From assembly GCA_021770615.1 (NCBI GenBank), contig JAETQR010000007.1, positions 107,097-171,096 on the forward strand: DNA of 64,000 bases. The letters run 5' to 3'. Positions 17,285 through 25,612 of the stretch are shown here, piece after piece (within the stretch, counting starts at the first letter, position 1; each line of letters starts with the position of its first letter). This DNA is from Lachnospiraceae bacterium. Lineage in GTDB: Bacteria; Bacillota_A; Clostridia; Lachnospirales; Lachnospiraceae. The position numbers and the translations under genes are program-made. The notes beneath the pieces were generated by a model. The model was not told where the DNA came from and made no database searches. It saw only the letters and a program-made list of their open reading frames with translations.

Positions 17285-18469
17285 ATGGATTATCATTTTT
17301 CAAAATTAATTCAGGGTATCCGCCCCTCTGCTGCTGACCGAATGCTGGAACAGATGAATGACCCAAATCTTTTATCCTTGGCTGGAGGAAACCCTTCTTC
17401 AGAAACATTTCCAATTGATGAAATACGACGGGCATCCAATCGGTTATTGGAGACCGATCCGATTCGCGTTTTACAGTATTCTGTCACAGAAGGGTATACT
17501 CCCTTAAGAAAGGCAGCATGGGAATATTTTGTTTCCAAAGGGCAACATTTTCAGTCAGATGATGAACTTATTATCACATCAGGTTCCCAACAGGTTCCGG
17601 ATCTGGCTGCAAAATGTTTTTTAGAGTATGGGGATGTTGTTATTGTAGAAGATCCATCTTATTATTTAACTTTGGATACATTTCGGAGTCACGGGATTCG
17701 TTTGGTCGGCATCCGTATGGAAGAAGACGGCATGGATATACAGGAACTAGAAAATGCAATCCAAAGATATCAGCCCAAAATGCTTTATACCATTCCTAAT
17801 TTCCACAATCCAACGGGAATAACCACTTCTGTTGAAAAAAGGCAGCAAATATACGATATCTGCACTAGAAACAATGTACTTATTTTGGAAGATAATCCTT
17901 ATGGGGATATCTACTTTGGAAATTCCCCGTTGCCATTGATAAAAAGCTTTGACTGCAACGGTATCGTAATACTCGCTCAGTCGCTTTCAAAGATCATTGC
18001 ACCAGGTCTACGTGTATCTACATGTATCGCTAACAAAAAAATAATACAGAAATTTGTATTAGCAAAAAGATGCACCGATGTTCATACTCCGACATGGGGA
18101 CAATATATATGCGAACAAATATTGATAAACAAAGATATGGATGAACATATCAAAAAAATTTGTTCTTATTATAAATCAAAATGTAACCTTATGCTAGATG
18201 AAATAGCACAAAACTTTCCTGATGACATTAAACTGATACGACCTCAGGGTGGCATGTTTATGTGGATAACACTGCCAGAGCGTTTTTCAATGCCGGATAT
18301 TGTTGAAATGGCATTAAAACAAAATGTCGCCGTAGTGCCAGGAAATATATTTTTAGTAGATCAAAATGCCTCTTGCCAGAGTATTCGCATGAATTATTCT
18401 ACCCCTTCTGCCGAAGATATAAAAAATGCAATCTCGGCAATCGGTAAAATACTTTGCAATACAAAATAA
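17285..18469 (+). CDS. PLP-dependent aminotransferase, class I/II
   Basis: The 394-residue fold-type I aminotransferase is close to the 2-aminoadipate/MocR-like group. NPTG (~residue 175) and the SLSKIIAPGLRV segment hold the phosphate-binding and Schiff-base Lys residues. It starts five bases after the aldolase stop. It may aminate the 2-oxo acid made by the aldolase. The exact substrate cannot be read from the sequence. Confidence 0.87.
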   Translation: MDYHFSKLIQGIRPSAADRMLEQMNDPNLLSLAGGNPSSETFPIDEIRRASNRLLETDPIRVLQYSVTEGYTPLRKAAWEYFVSKGQHFQSDDELIITSGSQQVPDLAAKCFLEYGDVVIVEDPSYYLTLDTFRSHGIRLVGIRMEEDGMDIQELENAIQRYQPKMLYTIPNFHNPTGITTSVEKRQQIYDICTRNNVLILEDNPYGDIYFGNSPLPLIKSFDCNGIVILAQSLSKIIAPGLRVSTCIANKKIIQKFVLAKRCTDVHTPTWGQYICEQILINKDMDEHIKKICSYYKSKCNLMLDEIAQNFPDDIKLIRPQGGMFMWITLPERFSMPDIVEMALKQNVAVVPGNIFLVDQNASCQSIRMNYSTPSAEDIKNAISAIGKILCNTK

Positions 18470-18490
18470 TCCCATTAGAAAGAGAAAAAC

Positions 18491-19294
18491 GTGAACGAGA
18501 TTTTAACTGAAAAAGAAACTGCTGTCATTCGAAATGCGATTGGTAATCCACTTCTGACCAACTGTTATCTATCTTATAATGCAGTGATAAATGAAATTGC
18601 AGCACATAAGATATACTGTTTGGGTTATAATGGAATCGTTATACTGATACATAAAATGAATGGTTTTCACAAAATGTATTATTTTTTGAAAACTAAAGAT
18701 AGTCTGATTCCTGAACTTGTCAAAAAAATACAAAAAGATTTAGCAGAATACTCAAACCTGGAAGCTACAGTTGTAGCCAAAATGCCAGATAAGAATGTGG
18801 ACATCTTGGAAAGGTTTGAATTCCATCCATATAAGAAATATATAAGAAAACAAAAGGTTGTCGAAACAGAAAACTGGTGCGAAACAACATGGCTGATAGA
18901 AACTGCAGATATCAGAGATCTCAATAATATCTATCAGCTCTTGTACAGCATTTCTGATATTATGTCAGACCATCTGGTTTCGAAAGAAGAACTTCATGCT
19001 TTCCTCGAATCATCACAAGTACTTAAGGTAGTTATTGATGGAGAACTGGCAGGCGCTCTAGTTTTTGAATTTTTGGGGAAAAAATCATATCTTAGATCAA
19101 TATGTGTTTCACATAACTTTATTGGAAAAAAGATTGGTCTGTCTTTAATAAAGCATTATATTGAAAAAAATAAAAACCGAACAAAATTATTTTATCTCTG
19201 GGTAGAGAGCACAAATGAAAAAGCAATACAGCTATATGAAAAACTTGGGTATAAAAATGATGGTTTAGTAGAGTATATTTATATAAAAGACTAA
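18491..19294 (+). CDS. GNAT-family acyltransferase
   Basis: The 267-residue protein has a tandem GNAT-like layout. The C-lobe is canonical: SYLRSICVS, a GKKIGLSLI acetyl-CoA-binding loop (~220) and NEKAIQLYEKLGYK near the end. The N-lobe is degenerate. The start is GTG 18491 with a weak AGAAAGAG site. It is the last gene of the right operon and may acylate the amine made by the aminotransferase or a sugar. Confidence 0.8.
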   Translation: MNEILTEKETAVIRNAIGNPLLTNCYLSYNAVINEIAAHKIYCLGYNGIVILIHKMNGFHKMYYFLKTKDSLIPELVKKIQKDLAEYSNLEATVVAKMPDKNVDILERFEFHPYKKYIRKQKVVETENWCETTWLIETADIRDLNNIYQLLYSISDIMSDHLVSKEELHAFLESSQVLKVVIDGELAGALVFEFLGKKSYLRSICVSHNFIGKKIGLSLIKHYIEKNKNRTKLFYLWVESTNEKAIQLYEKLGYKNDGLVEYIYIKD

Positions 19295-19311
19295 GGTGCT
19301 TTTCCTGATTC

Positions 19312-19422
19312 CTTTAGTCTGACGGTCAACGTCACTTTATCATCTATTTCCCACTATCCCTTATGAACAATGGAAATCATTTTTTTAAAATCCTGTACAC
19401 CGATTGCTGATATTCTTAACAT
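19312..19422 (-). pseudogene. Remnant of the 5' end of an ATPase (DUF1703-type) gene
   Basis: Translated from 19422 on the minus strand it gives MLRISAIGVQDFKKMI, then after a deletion HKG, a stop codon, and WEIDDKVTLTVRLK. The intact copies read MPRTVAIGVQNFETLV and, later, REWWESGDSVTLITRP. It is a third, decayed copy of the family, missing about 15 codons and everything after the P-loop region. It lies between the right operon and the second intact ATPase-GNAT module. Confidence 0.8.
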
Positions 19423-19435
19423 ATATTTTATCACA

Positions 19436-20428
19436 TCAACACGGCCTATCCTGATCACCATCTCCCCGAAACAATCTTACCCCCTGCATCATAGGATCCA
19501 CCAGCTTCAATGAAATATTTTCCTGAACAAACGGATGAAAATAATTGGGGATTATATTCTCACTGCTCTCATCACATCGGACAAAACCTCCCTGCTCATA
19601 TATTTGCACCGGGATTCCATAAGAATACACGTCTACAAATTCATATTCTTTTTCTTTCATCAGCCGGTCAAGAGCCCCTGCAATCCTACCCAGATCCTCT
19701 GCCACTCCATAATGGTCTATGATCTCGCATACTCTTCTGTCCTGCATGATTTCATCTCTCGTAATAAGAACAGAATGCGAATCTCCTCTATTATCCACAA
19801 TTTTCCATATATCATAATGATAGACCGGATGCCCGAAGTAGCGTTTCTCTATGTAATAGTAATCCTTACTCAAAATCTGTCCTGCCAGCAATTCCTCCGG
19901 GATGATCTGTCTCATTTCATCCACGGTATCAATACGTTCCAATGAATAACCCATTTCCTCTACAATGGGAATCTGTTTATCCACTACCCTGGCAATCTTA
20001 TAGTCCCCCCTATCTGCCAGCCGGTAATAATGATCCAATTCTGTTATCGGATACCCCATCATCTCATAGATACTCACTGCCTTTTTACTAAGTCCCGCTG
20101 CAAGACTATATCTGCCATTCATCTGCTGATGCATATATTCTGACAATTCAAGGCCAAGCATCGGATCACTGCTTTTGATCACCTGCCAAGTGCATCCGGA
20201 AATATCTGGGTTTGCACTCTTGTTATACACGATTACTCCCATCATACCATAGATCTTACCACTCTCCTCGTCCACACCGAGGAACATATTCAGCTTATCC
20301 CCATCCACAAACTGCCACTCAAAAAAATCCCGGTTTTTCGCAAGGATATTACCCGGTTTCCAATGCTCGTCCATAAACCGCATAATATCCGGAATATCGT
20401 CATATACTGCTCTTCTCAATGTGATCAT
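19436..20428 (-). CDS. GNAT-like acyltransferase, copy 2
   Basis: The 330-residue protein is the same length as the copy at 8613-9605 and is similar throughout, from TLRRAVYDDIPDIM to FRGDGDQDRPC. Unlike copy 1, it lies downstream of its ATPase neighbour on the same strand, 40 bases after the ATPase stop, so the two probably form one transcript. The shared pairing with the ATPase family suggests a functional link or joint mobility. Confidence 0.72.
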   Translation of the reverse strand: MITLRRAVYDDIPDIMRFMDEHWKPGNILAKNRDFFEWQFVDGDKLNMFLGVDEESGKIYGMMGVIVYNKSANPDISGCTWQVIKSSDPMLGLELSEYMHQQMNGRYSLAAGLSKKAVSIYEMMGYPITELDHYYRLADRGDYKIARVVDKQIPIVEEMGYSLERIDTVDEMRQIIPEELLAGQILSKDYYYIEKRYFGHPVYHYDIWKIVDNRGDSHSVLITRDEIMQDRRVCEIIDHYGVAEDLGRIAGALDRLMKEKEYEFVDVYSYGIPVQIYEQGGFVRCDESSENIIPNYFHPFVQENISLKLVDPMMQGVRLFRGDGDQDRPC

Positions 20429-20468
20429 GATTTTCTCTGCCTCTCTTCTAAATTTAAATTCTTAAATA

Positions 20469-22133
20469 TTACCCGATCAATACTTCTTTTCCCCTGAACG
20501 CAAAACCATATCTGCGGATGTGTTCTTTTCCAATCCCCTGCGCCAGAAGCATCTGCTCGTACTTCTTTTCCTCGATCTGGCTCAATGCTGCCTGCACGGT
20601 TTCCTCCATCGAGGATTCCTCTTTCGGGTCATGCACTTTAAATTCAAGAATGATTCCATCGTCTTCCTTACTTAATGGCTTTAACATCACATCATACCGC
20701 CCAAATCCACTTTCCCTGTTTGATGTCACTTCATAACGGTCTGCAAGATCAACCAGCAGTCCTAGTACAAATCCGTGATAAAATTTCTCCGGCATCGCAG
20801 TTTCTGAAGGATGGGTCCCCCCGTCAAAGGAACTGAACATATTCAATGAAATCCGGTTCATATAGGCATTCATTTCCTTCCGGTCGCCTCGTAAAAGAGC
20901 TTTGACAAAATCATTATAATCACCGCCGCTTTCATCAAACCAGTCTCTGACCATATCTTCAAAAGTCTGTTTCACTTCATAATTCGTGAGCGAGAGCTCG
21001 TATTCTTTCCCATAGCCCCCTACTATTTTCAGATACCCCGATGTCAAAAGAAGGCTCCAGACTGCATATTCGCTTCCTCCCAACTGGTTAAATACCATTT
21101 CCTCATTAATTCTGCTCCGAATCGTTTTACCAGACAAGAGAAATTCAAACTGCATCTTGATATTTTTGCTTCCCTTCCGGATCAGACTACTGATCAGTCC
21201 GTTAGAACTTGTATTTGCCCAGTATGGTTTTAACTTCCCTTCATCCAAAAAATTGATGATCGACCATGGATTGTAAACATCCTGCATATTTCCTATCGTG
21301 AAGCCATCATACCACCGCTTCACTTCGTCCTTATTCGTCATACCAAACTCATCCATAGCAGTAAAAACTTCTTTTTCCGTAAAACCAAAGCAAGATGCGT
21401 AACTGTTTGAGGTCATCGTTATCACTTTTAAGTTATTTAAGTCTGAAAACAACGACTCTTTACTTACCCGTGTGATTCCGGTCATGATCGCCCGTTTCAA
21501 ATACGGATTCGTTTTAAAAGTATTATTAAACAAATTTCTTATGAAAGAAACCAGTTCTTTCCAGTACCCACCCACATATGCCTCCTGCAAAGGGGTATCG
21601 TATTCATCCAGCAGAATGATAACTTTCTTTCCATAATAACGGTACATGTACTCTGTCAAGCGGTGGATTGCCATAGAAGCATCACTGTTACTCATATCCC
21701 TGCCAATCCGGTCAAAAAATTCCTTATCCTTTTCCCCTAGTTTGCCTGAATCCAGCAGATACTCATTTCTCGAGTATAACCCCGTAATGATCTGGAAAAT
21801 CTGCTCTTTAGCATCTTCGTAATTATCTGATTTCACCCCGGCAAATGACAAAAATAATACCGGATATGTCCCTTGTAAATCTCTGTATCTTTCGTCCTCC
21901 CATATAGAAAGCCCTTGAAAAACATCTCCCTTTCCCTTGTACTCTACACTGAAAAACCGCTCCAGCATATTCATATTCAATGTTTTTCCAAACCGCCTTG
22001 GCCGGGTGATCAACGTAACACTATCCCCGCTCTCCCACCACTCCCGGATAAAATCCGTCTTATCTATATAGAAATAATCACTTTTAACCAGCGTTTCAAA
22101 ATTCTGTACACCAATCGCTACTGTTCTTGGCAT
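20469..22133 (-). CDS. AAA-ATPase-like / PD-(D/E)XK family protein, copy 2
   Basis: The 554-residue protein has the same domains as copy 1: P-loop TRPRRFGKT, Walker B IILLDEYDTP, and C-terminal YDVML and ILEFKV. The region around residues 100-165 differs strongly between copies, while long C-terminal stretches are almost identical at DNA level, suggesting gene conversion. The start is ATG 22133 behind GGAGGTG; the longer frame to 22160 lacks a ribosome binding site. Confidence 0.85.
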   Translation of the reverse strand: MPRTVAIGVQNFETLVKSDYFYIDKTDFIREWWESGDSVTLITRPRRFGKTLNMNMLERFFSVEYKGKGDVFQGLSIWEDERYRDLQGTYPVLFLSFAGVKSDNYEDAKEQIFQIITGLYSRNEYLLDSGKLGEKDKEFFDRIGRDMSNSDASMAIHRLTEYMYRYYGKKVIILLDEYDTPLQEAYVGGYWKELVSFIRNLFNNTFKTNPYLKRAIMTGITRVSKESLFSDLNNLKVITMTSNSYASCFGFTEKEVFTAMDEFGMTNKDEVKRWYDGFTIGNMQDVYNPWSIINFLDEGKLKPYWANTSSNGLISSLIRKGSKNIKMQFEFLLSGKTIRSRINEEMVFNQLGGSEYAVWSLLLTSGYLKIVGGYGKEYELSLTNYEVKQTFEDMVRDWFDESGGDYNDFVKALLRGDRKEMNAYMNRISLNMFSSFDGGTHPSETAMPEKFYHGFVLGLLVDLADRYEVTSNRESGFGRYDVMLKPLSKEDDGIILEFKVHDPKEESSMEETVQAALSQIEEKKYEQMLLAQGIGKEHIRRYGFAFRGKEVLIG

Positions 22134-22181
22134 ATTGACACCTCCATTCCACCATCTCAAATCACTTACAACGCTATATTT

Positions 22182-22210
22182 AGTTTAACATGATATACCT
22201 GTCATGACAA
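22182..22210 (-). promoter_or_regulatory. Promoter of ATPase copy 2
   Basis: TTGTCA (22205-22210), 17 bases, TAAACT (22182-22187) on the minus strand. It matches the promoter of copy 1 in position and sequence. Confidence 0.6.
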
Positions 22211-22278
22211 CTACCATTTTCTTAAAACTTTTACTTCCGCCTGATCAGACTACGCCAAAAGAAAAGATAAAATAATGA

Positions 22279-22308
22279 TTGCGCATCACTCCAGAAGAAG
22301 TGTATAAT
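22279..22308 (+). promoter_or_regulatory. Promoter of the metallo-hydrolase gene
   Basis: TATAAT (22303-22308) lies 18 bases after a weak TTGCGC (22279-22284) and 26 bases before the ATG at 22335. Confidence 0.5.
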
Positions 22309-22334
22309 ATTGCTATAAAGGAGAATGGATAGCT

Positions 22335-22988
22335 ATGATATATACATATGATTTTTACCCGATCGATTCCAGAATGTACATCCTTCTGGAAAATACAAAG
22401 GCACTGATCATCGATCCCTGTGTCTCAGATGAGGCACTGCAATTACTGAAAGAAAACAATGTGACAGAGATTTTGGTCCTGCTCACCCATGAGCACTATG
22501 ACCATATATCCGGTGTAAACTGGCTGCGGGAACATTTTTTTTCCGTCAATGCTCTATGTTCTTCGGCATGTGCAGCTGCATTGCCAAGCCCCTCAAACAA
22601 TCTTTCAAACTTCTGGGAGATTTTATTCGTAGGAAAAGATAAAGAAACACAGGAATATGTGCGAAATATGAATATACAACCGTATTCGTGCACAGCGGAT
22701 GACACATTCGAGAGCGAGCATAAATTATCGTGGGAAGGGCACTCCCTTTTCCTGAAGGAGACACCCGGACATTCAAAAGGAAGCATCTGCATCCTCCTTG
22801 ATGAGGATATGCTGTTTTCCGGTGATTCTCTTGTGACAGGGTATCCCACGATCACAAGACTGCCGGGAGGGAGTAAAAAAGATTATGCAGGGATTACCCT
22901 GCCTTGGTTTCAGTCATTGGATCCTTCCATCATGGTATATCCGGGGCATGGGGAGAAACAGCCCCTGAAATGTTATACGATTTCATGA
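22335..22988 (+). CDS. Metallo-beta-lactamase-fold hydrolase (glyoxalase II-like)
   Basis: The 217-residue protein carries the metal-binding motif THEHYDHIS at ~residue 55, PGHSKGS (~140), SGDSL (~160) and a final PGHG. This is the standard set of zinc ligands of the family, which hydrolyses thioesters, lactams or phosphoesters. It has its own promoter and stands alone, so its substrate cannot be inferred; a thioesterase-like role for the island is only a possibility. Confidence 0.82.
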   Translation: MIYTYDFYPIDSRMYILLENTKALIIDPCVSDEALQLLKENNVTEILVLLTHEHYDHISGVNWLREHFFSVNALCSSACAAALPSPSNNLSNFWEILFVGKDKETQEYVRNMNIQPYSCTADDTFESEHKLSWEGHSLFLKETPGHSKGSICILLDEDMLFSGDSLVTGYPTITRLPGGSKKDYAGITLPWFQSLDPSIMVYPGHGEKQPLKCYTIS

Positions 22989-23007
22989 CCACATACGTTT
23001 AGCTTTC

Positions 23008-23036
23008 TTGACAACCCGTCGATATAAAAGTAGAAT
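23008..23036 (+). promoter_or_regulatory. Sigma-A promoter of the beta-propeller-like gene
   Basis: TTGACA (23008-23013), 17 bases, TAGAAT (23031-23036), then ~50 bases to the ATG. Confidence 0.7.
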
Positions 23037-23086
23037 CAACATAGGGTGTTACAAATACAAAAAATAATCAGAGAAGGGATGTAAAA

Positions 23087-24247
23087 ATGAAAAAGAATAA
23101 ACTGGATTTATTAGCCTGCCGGTGCACATACTGGAACGGAAAAATTTACTGTCTGGCAAGAAATTTTAATCTCTTGTTTTCTGTTGACATTCAAAGCGGA
23201 AAAACGGAACTTGTAGATGTTGTTCCGGAAGGAGATATCCTAACATCTTATTTATGTGGTGCCATAAACGCCTGGAATGACAAATTGATCCTAACCCCCA
23301 ACCATACAAAAAAAATATGGATTTATGACCTTATTTCCAAACACTGGGATGGACTGACGATAAGGGACTATGAACATTGGGGAACCGGCGGCATTTTTCA
23401 AACATACATATATAATGATAAAATATTTTTAATCGGAGGCAGTTATCCTGCGATCCTCTGCCTGGATTTAAACAATGATTCCTGTAGTTATATCGAAGGA
23501 CCTTATAAAGAAATCATGAAAAGACACCCTGATATCGATCATCATTATTTCCGTACCCATGGTGTCCGCTTAGAAAACAAATTGTATCTTGCCTCCGCCC
23601 TTGATAACTTTGTCCTGGAATTTGATATGAAAACATGTGAATACCAGTGGATTGAAGTTGGGGATAACAGCTATGTGTATTCCGGGATTGCATGGGATGG
23701 AAAACATTTCTGGCTGGCCCCCCGGCTGAATGGCGATATCATAAAATGGGACGGTAAAAATAACACAAAAATCATCCCTCTTCCTGACGAATTCAGGCAG
23801 CACACCCAGATATATATGTGGGAGGTCTGCTATGATGGTGAACAGGTTGTTTTTCCCTCTCCGACTCCGGTTCATCCTAAAAAAAACATTCGGATTGATC
23901 CCCAAAACGATTGTCTCCAGTTTTTTGAAAAATATTATCCCCTGTTTATCAGGTTAGATAACGGCATGGTAGTAAGCCAGACTACAGACGGAGACTTAAC
24001 AGTGATCACAGAAAATTCTTCCCGCAAAACCTACCATGTTGCAGTCGAAATTGATCAACTGGCACAATTTTATAAAAAGCGGAATTTACCGATTTTCAAA
24101 GAACAGACGCTCTATCATGAAGTCCCAAACCACCCACTGTTATCCTTAGAAGGTTTTCTGGCATTCGCAGGATCCGAAGCCGGGGACAGATCAACATCAG
24201 ATAATGGCCAGATTGGAAAAAAGATCTGGGAACAGATCCGCCCATAA
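23087..24247 (+). CDS. Hypothetical protein with beta-propeller-like repeats
   Basis: The 386-residue protein has no signal peptide. Short repeated units rich in aromatic and glycine residues (NDKLILTPNHTKKIWIYD, NDKIFLIGGSYPAILCLD, ENKLYLASALDNFVLEFD) recur about every 50 residues, as in Kelch or similar propellers. No enzyme motif is seen. It has its own promoter and a strong terminator after it. It may be a cytoplasmic scaffold or sensor of the island, but its function is unknown. Confidence 0.6.
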   Translation: MKKNKLDLLACRCTYWNGKIYCLARNFNLLFSVDIQSGKTELVDVVPEGDILTSYLCGAINAWNDKLILTPNHTKKIWIYDLISKHWDGLTIRDYEHWGTGGIFQTYIYNDKIFLIGGSYPAILCLDLNNDSCSYIEGPYKEIMKRHPDIDHHYFRTHGVRLENKLYLASALDNFVLEFDMKTCEYQWIEVGDNSYVYSGIAWDGKHFWLAPRLNGDIIKWDGKNNTKIIPLPDEFRQHTQIYMWEVCYDGEQVVFPSPTPVHPKKNIRIDPQNDCLQFFEKYYPLFIRLDNGMVVSQTTDGDLTVITENSSRKTYHVAVEIDQLAQFYKKRNLPIFKEQTLYHEVPNHPLLSLEGFLAFAGSEAGDRSTSDNGQIGKKIWEQIRP

Positions 24248-24265
24248 AAAACGATCAGAACACAC

Positions 24266-24289
24266 AAAGGCCCGCACATGCGGGCCTTT
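24266..24289. terminator. Bidirectional intrinsic terminator
   Basis: AAAGGCCCGC and GCGGGCCTTT pair perfectly around a 4-base loop. It separates the convergent propeller-like gene (plus) and the PEP mutase gene (minus) and can serve both. Confidence 0.85.
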
Positions 24290-24303
24290 ACTATTCTGTT
24301 TAT

Positions 24304-25599
24304 CTACAACTCATCGATCAAAGTAATGATCTCACTGATCGGCATCAGCCTTGCATCCACTTCCTCTGCCCGGTGATATTTCAGGATATCCTTCGCTGTC
24401 TGCACCATCGCCGGGAATGCACTCCGCATGAGCTGGTTTGCATAGATCACGATATTCACGCCATGCTCTTTTAACTCATCTTCTGTAATGCAATGAAAAG
24501 AGGATGGCACCACTACGATCGGCGTCTCCTTGTCTTCTTTCCGGTACTTATCACAAAACTCAAGGATTTCATCCGGCTCTTTTTTTCTGCTGTGGATCAT
24601 AATACCATCCGCACCTGCTGCCACATAAGCACGGGCTCTGTTCAGAGCATCTTCCATGCCCTGCTCTAAGATCAGACTCTCGATCCTCGCTATGATCATA
24701 AAGTCATCCGTCAGCTGCACTTTTTTAGCGGCTGCTATTTTCTCACTAAACTCTTCGATCGTCGCCTGTGTCTGGCTGACTTCTGTCCCAAACAGGGAAT
24801 TTTTCTTGAGTCCGGTCTTATCCTCTATGATAACAGCAGAAACCCCCATCCGCTCTAATGTCCTTACCATATATACGAAATGCTCTGTCAGCCCGCCGGT
24901 ATCCCCATCAAATATGACCGGCTTGGTCGTGACTTCCATCACGTCATCGATCGTCCGGTAGCGCGAAGTCGCATCCACAAGCTCAATATCCGGTTTGCCC
25001 TTTGCGGTAGAATCACACAAAGAAGAAATCCACATCGCATCAAACTGGTCAAACTCTCCCTCATTTTCCACAATCGTCTTTTCTGCGATCAGCCCGGTCA
25101 GGCCATTGTGGACTTCGATCGCCTTTACGAGAGAACGAATATCGATCATCTGTTTTAACCGTTTGCGGCGAAACTCCGGCATAGCCAGTCTCTCCCTGAC
25201 TTTGTCATCAATCCTCTTCACCGACTCATTATAAGTATATGTCGGCTCGATCAGCTCACCGCCGTTTTTTTCAAGGAGGCTCAGAACGTTATTGCGGATC
25301 GATGCCGTCGGACCCGACTTCCAGTTGTCCCCATGGACCACATAATCCGGATGGAGCTCATCAAAAATCTGGTCATACATAATATCATTCTGGACGACAA
25401 CACGGTCAACCTCCGGTATATCCTTTATCATCTGGATCCGCTGTTCAAAATCCACTGTCGGAAAACGATTATAACGGATCATCGCCTGATCACTCAGGAC
25501 ACCGACGACCACTTCTCCGTACTGCTTCGCACAGTGGATAATATTCATATGCCCTTCATGAATGACGTCCGTACAAAAACAAGTATATGCCGTTTTCAT
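24304..25599 (-). CDS. aepX: Phosphoenolpyruvate mutase with N-terminal cytidylyltransferase-like domain
   Basis: This enzyme commits PEP to phosphonate synthesis by forming phosphonopyruvate. Residues 1-135 form a cytidylyltransferase-like domain with the HEGH signature (residues 14-17). Residues from about 145 form the isocitrate-lyase-like barrel, with GDTGG and the PEP-mutase signature EDKTGLKKNS that separates mutases from lyases of this superfamily. It is the last gene of the phosphonate operon, 13 bases after phosphonopyruvate decarboxylase. AAAGGAG precedes the ATG. Whether the N-terminal domain is active is unknown, since a separate LicC-like enzyme is also present. Confidence 0.92.
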   Translation of the reverse strand: MKTAYTCFCTDVIHEGHMNIIHCAKQYGEVVVGVLSDQAMIRYNRFPTVDFEQRIQMIKDIPEVDRVVVQNDIMYDQIFDELHPDYVVHGDNWKSGPTASIRNNVLSLLEKNGGELIEPTYTYNESVKRIDDKVRERLAMPEFRRKRLKQMIDIRSLVKAIEVHNGLTGLIAEKTIVENEGEFDQFDAMWISSLCDSTAKGKPDIELVDATSRYRTIDDVMEVTTKPVIFDGDTGGLTEHFVYMVRTLERMGVSAVIIEDKTGLKKNSLFGTEVSQTQATIEEFSEKIAAAKKVQLTDDFMIIARIESLILEQGMEDALNRARAYVAAGADGIMIHSRKKEPDEILEFCDKYRKEDKETPIVVVPSSFHCITEDELKEHGVNIVIYANQLMRSAFPAMVQTAKDILKYHRAEEVDARLMPISEIITLIDEL

Positions 25600-25612
25600 A
25601 ATAGCTCCTTTC

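Noticed and set aside
20429..20468. A third recombinase core site between ATPase copy 2 and its GNAT gene
   Set aside because: The AT-rich spacer contains TTAAATT-type palindromes but not the CCTTAAG/CTTAAGG arms; it is not a match.
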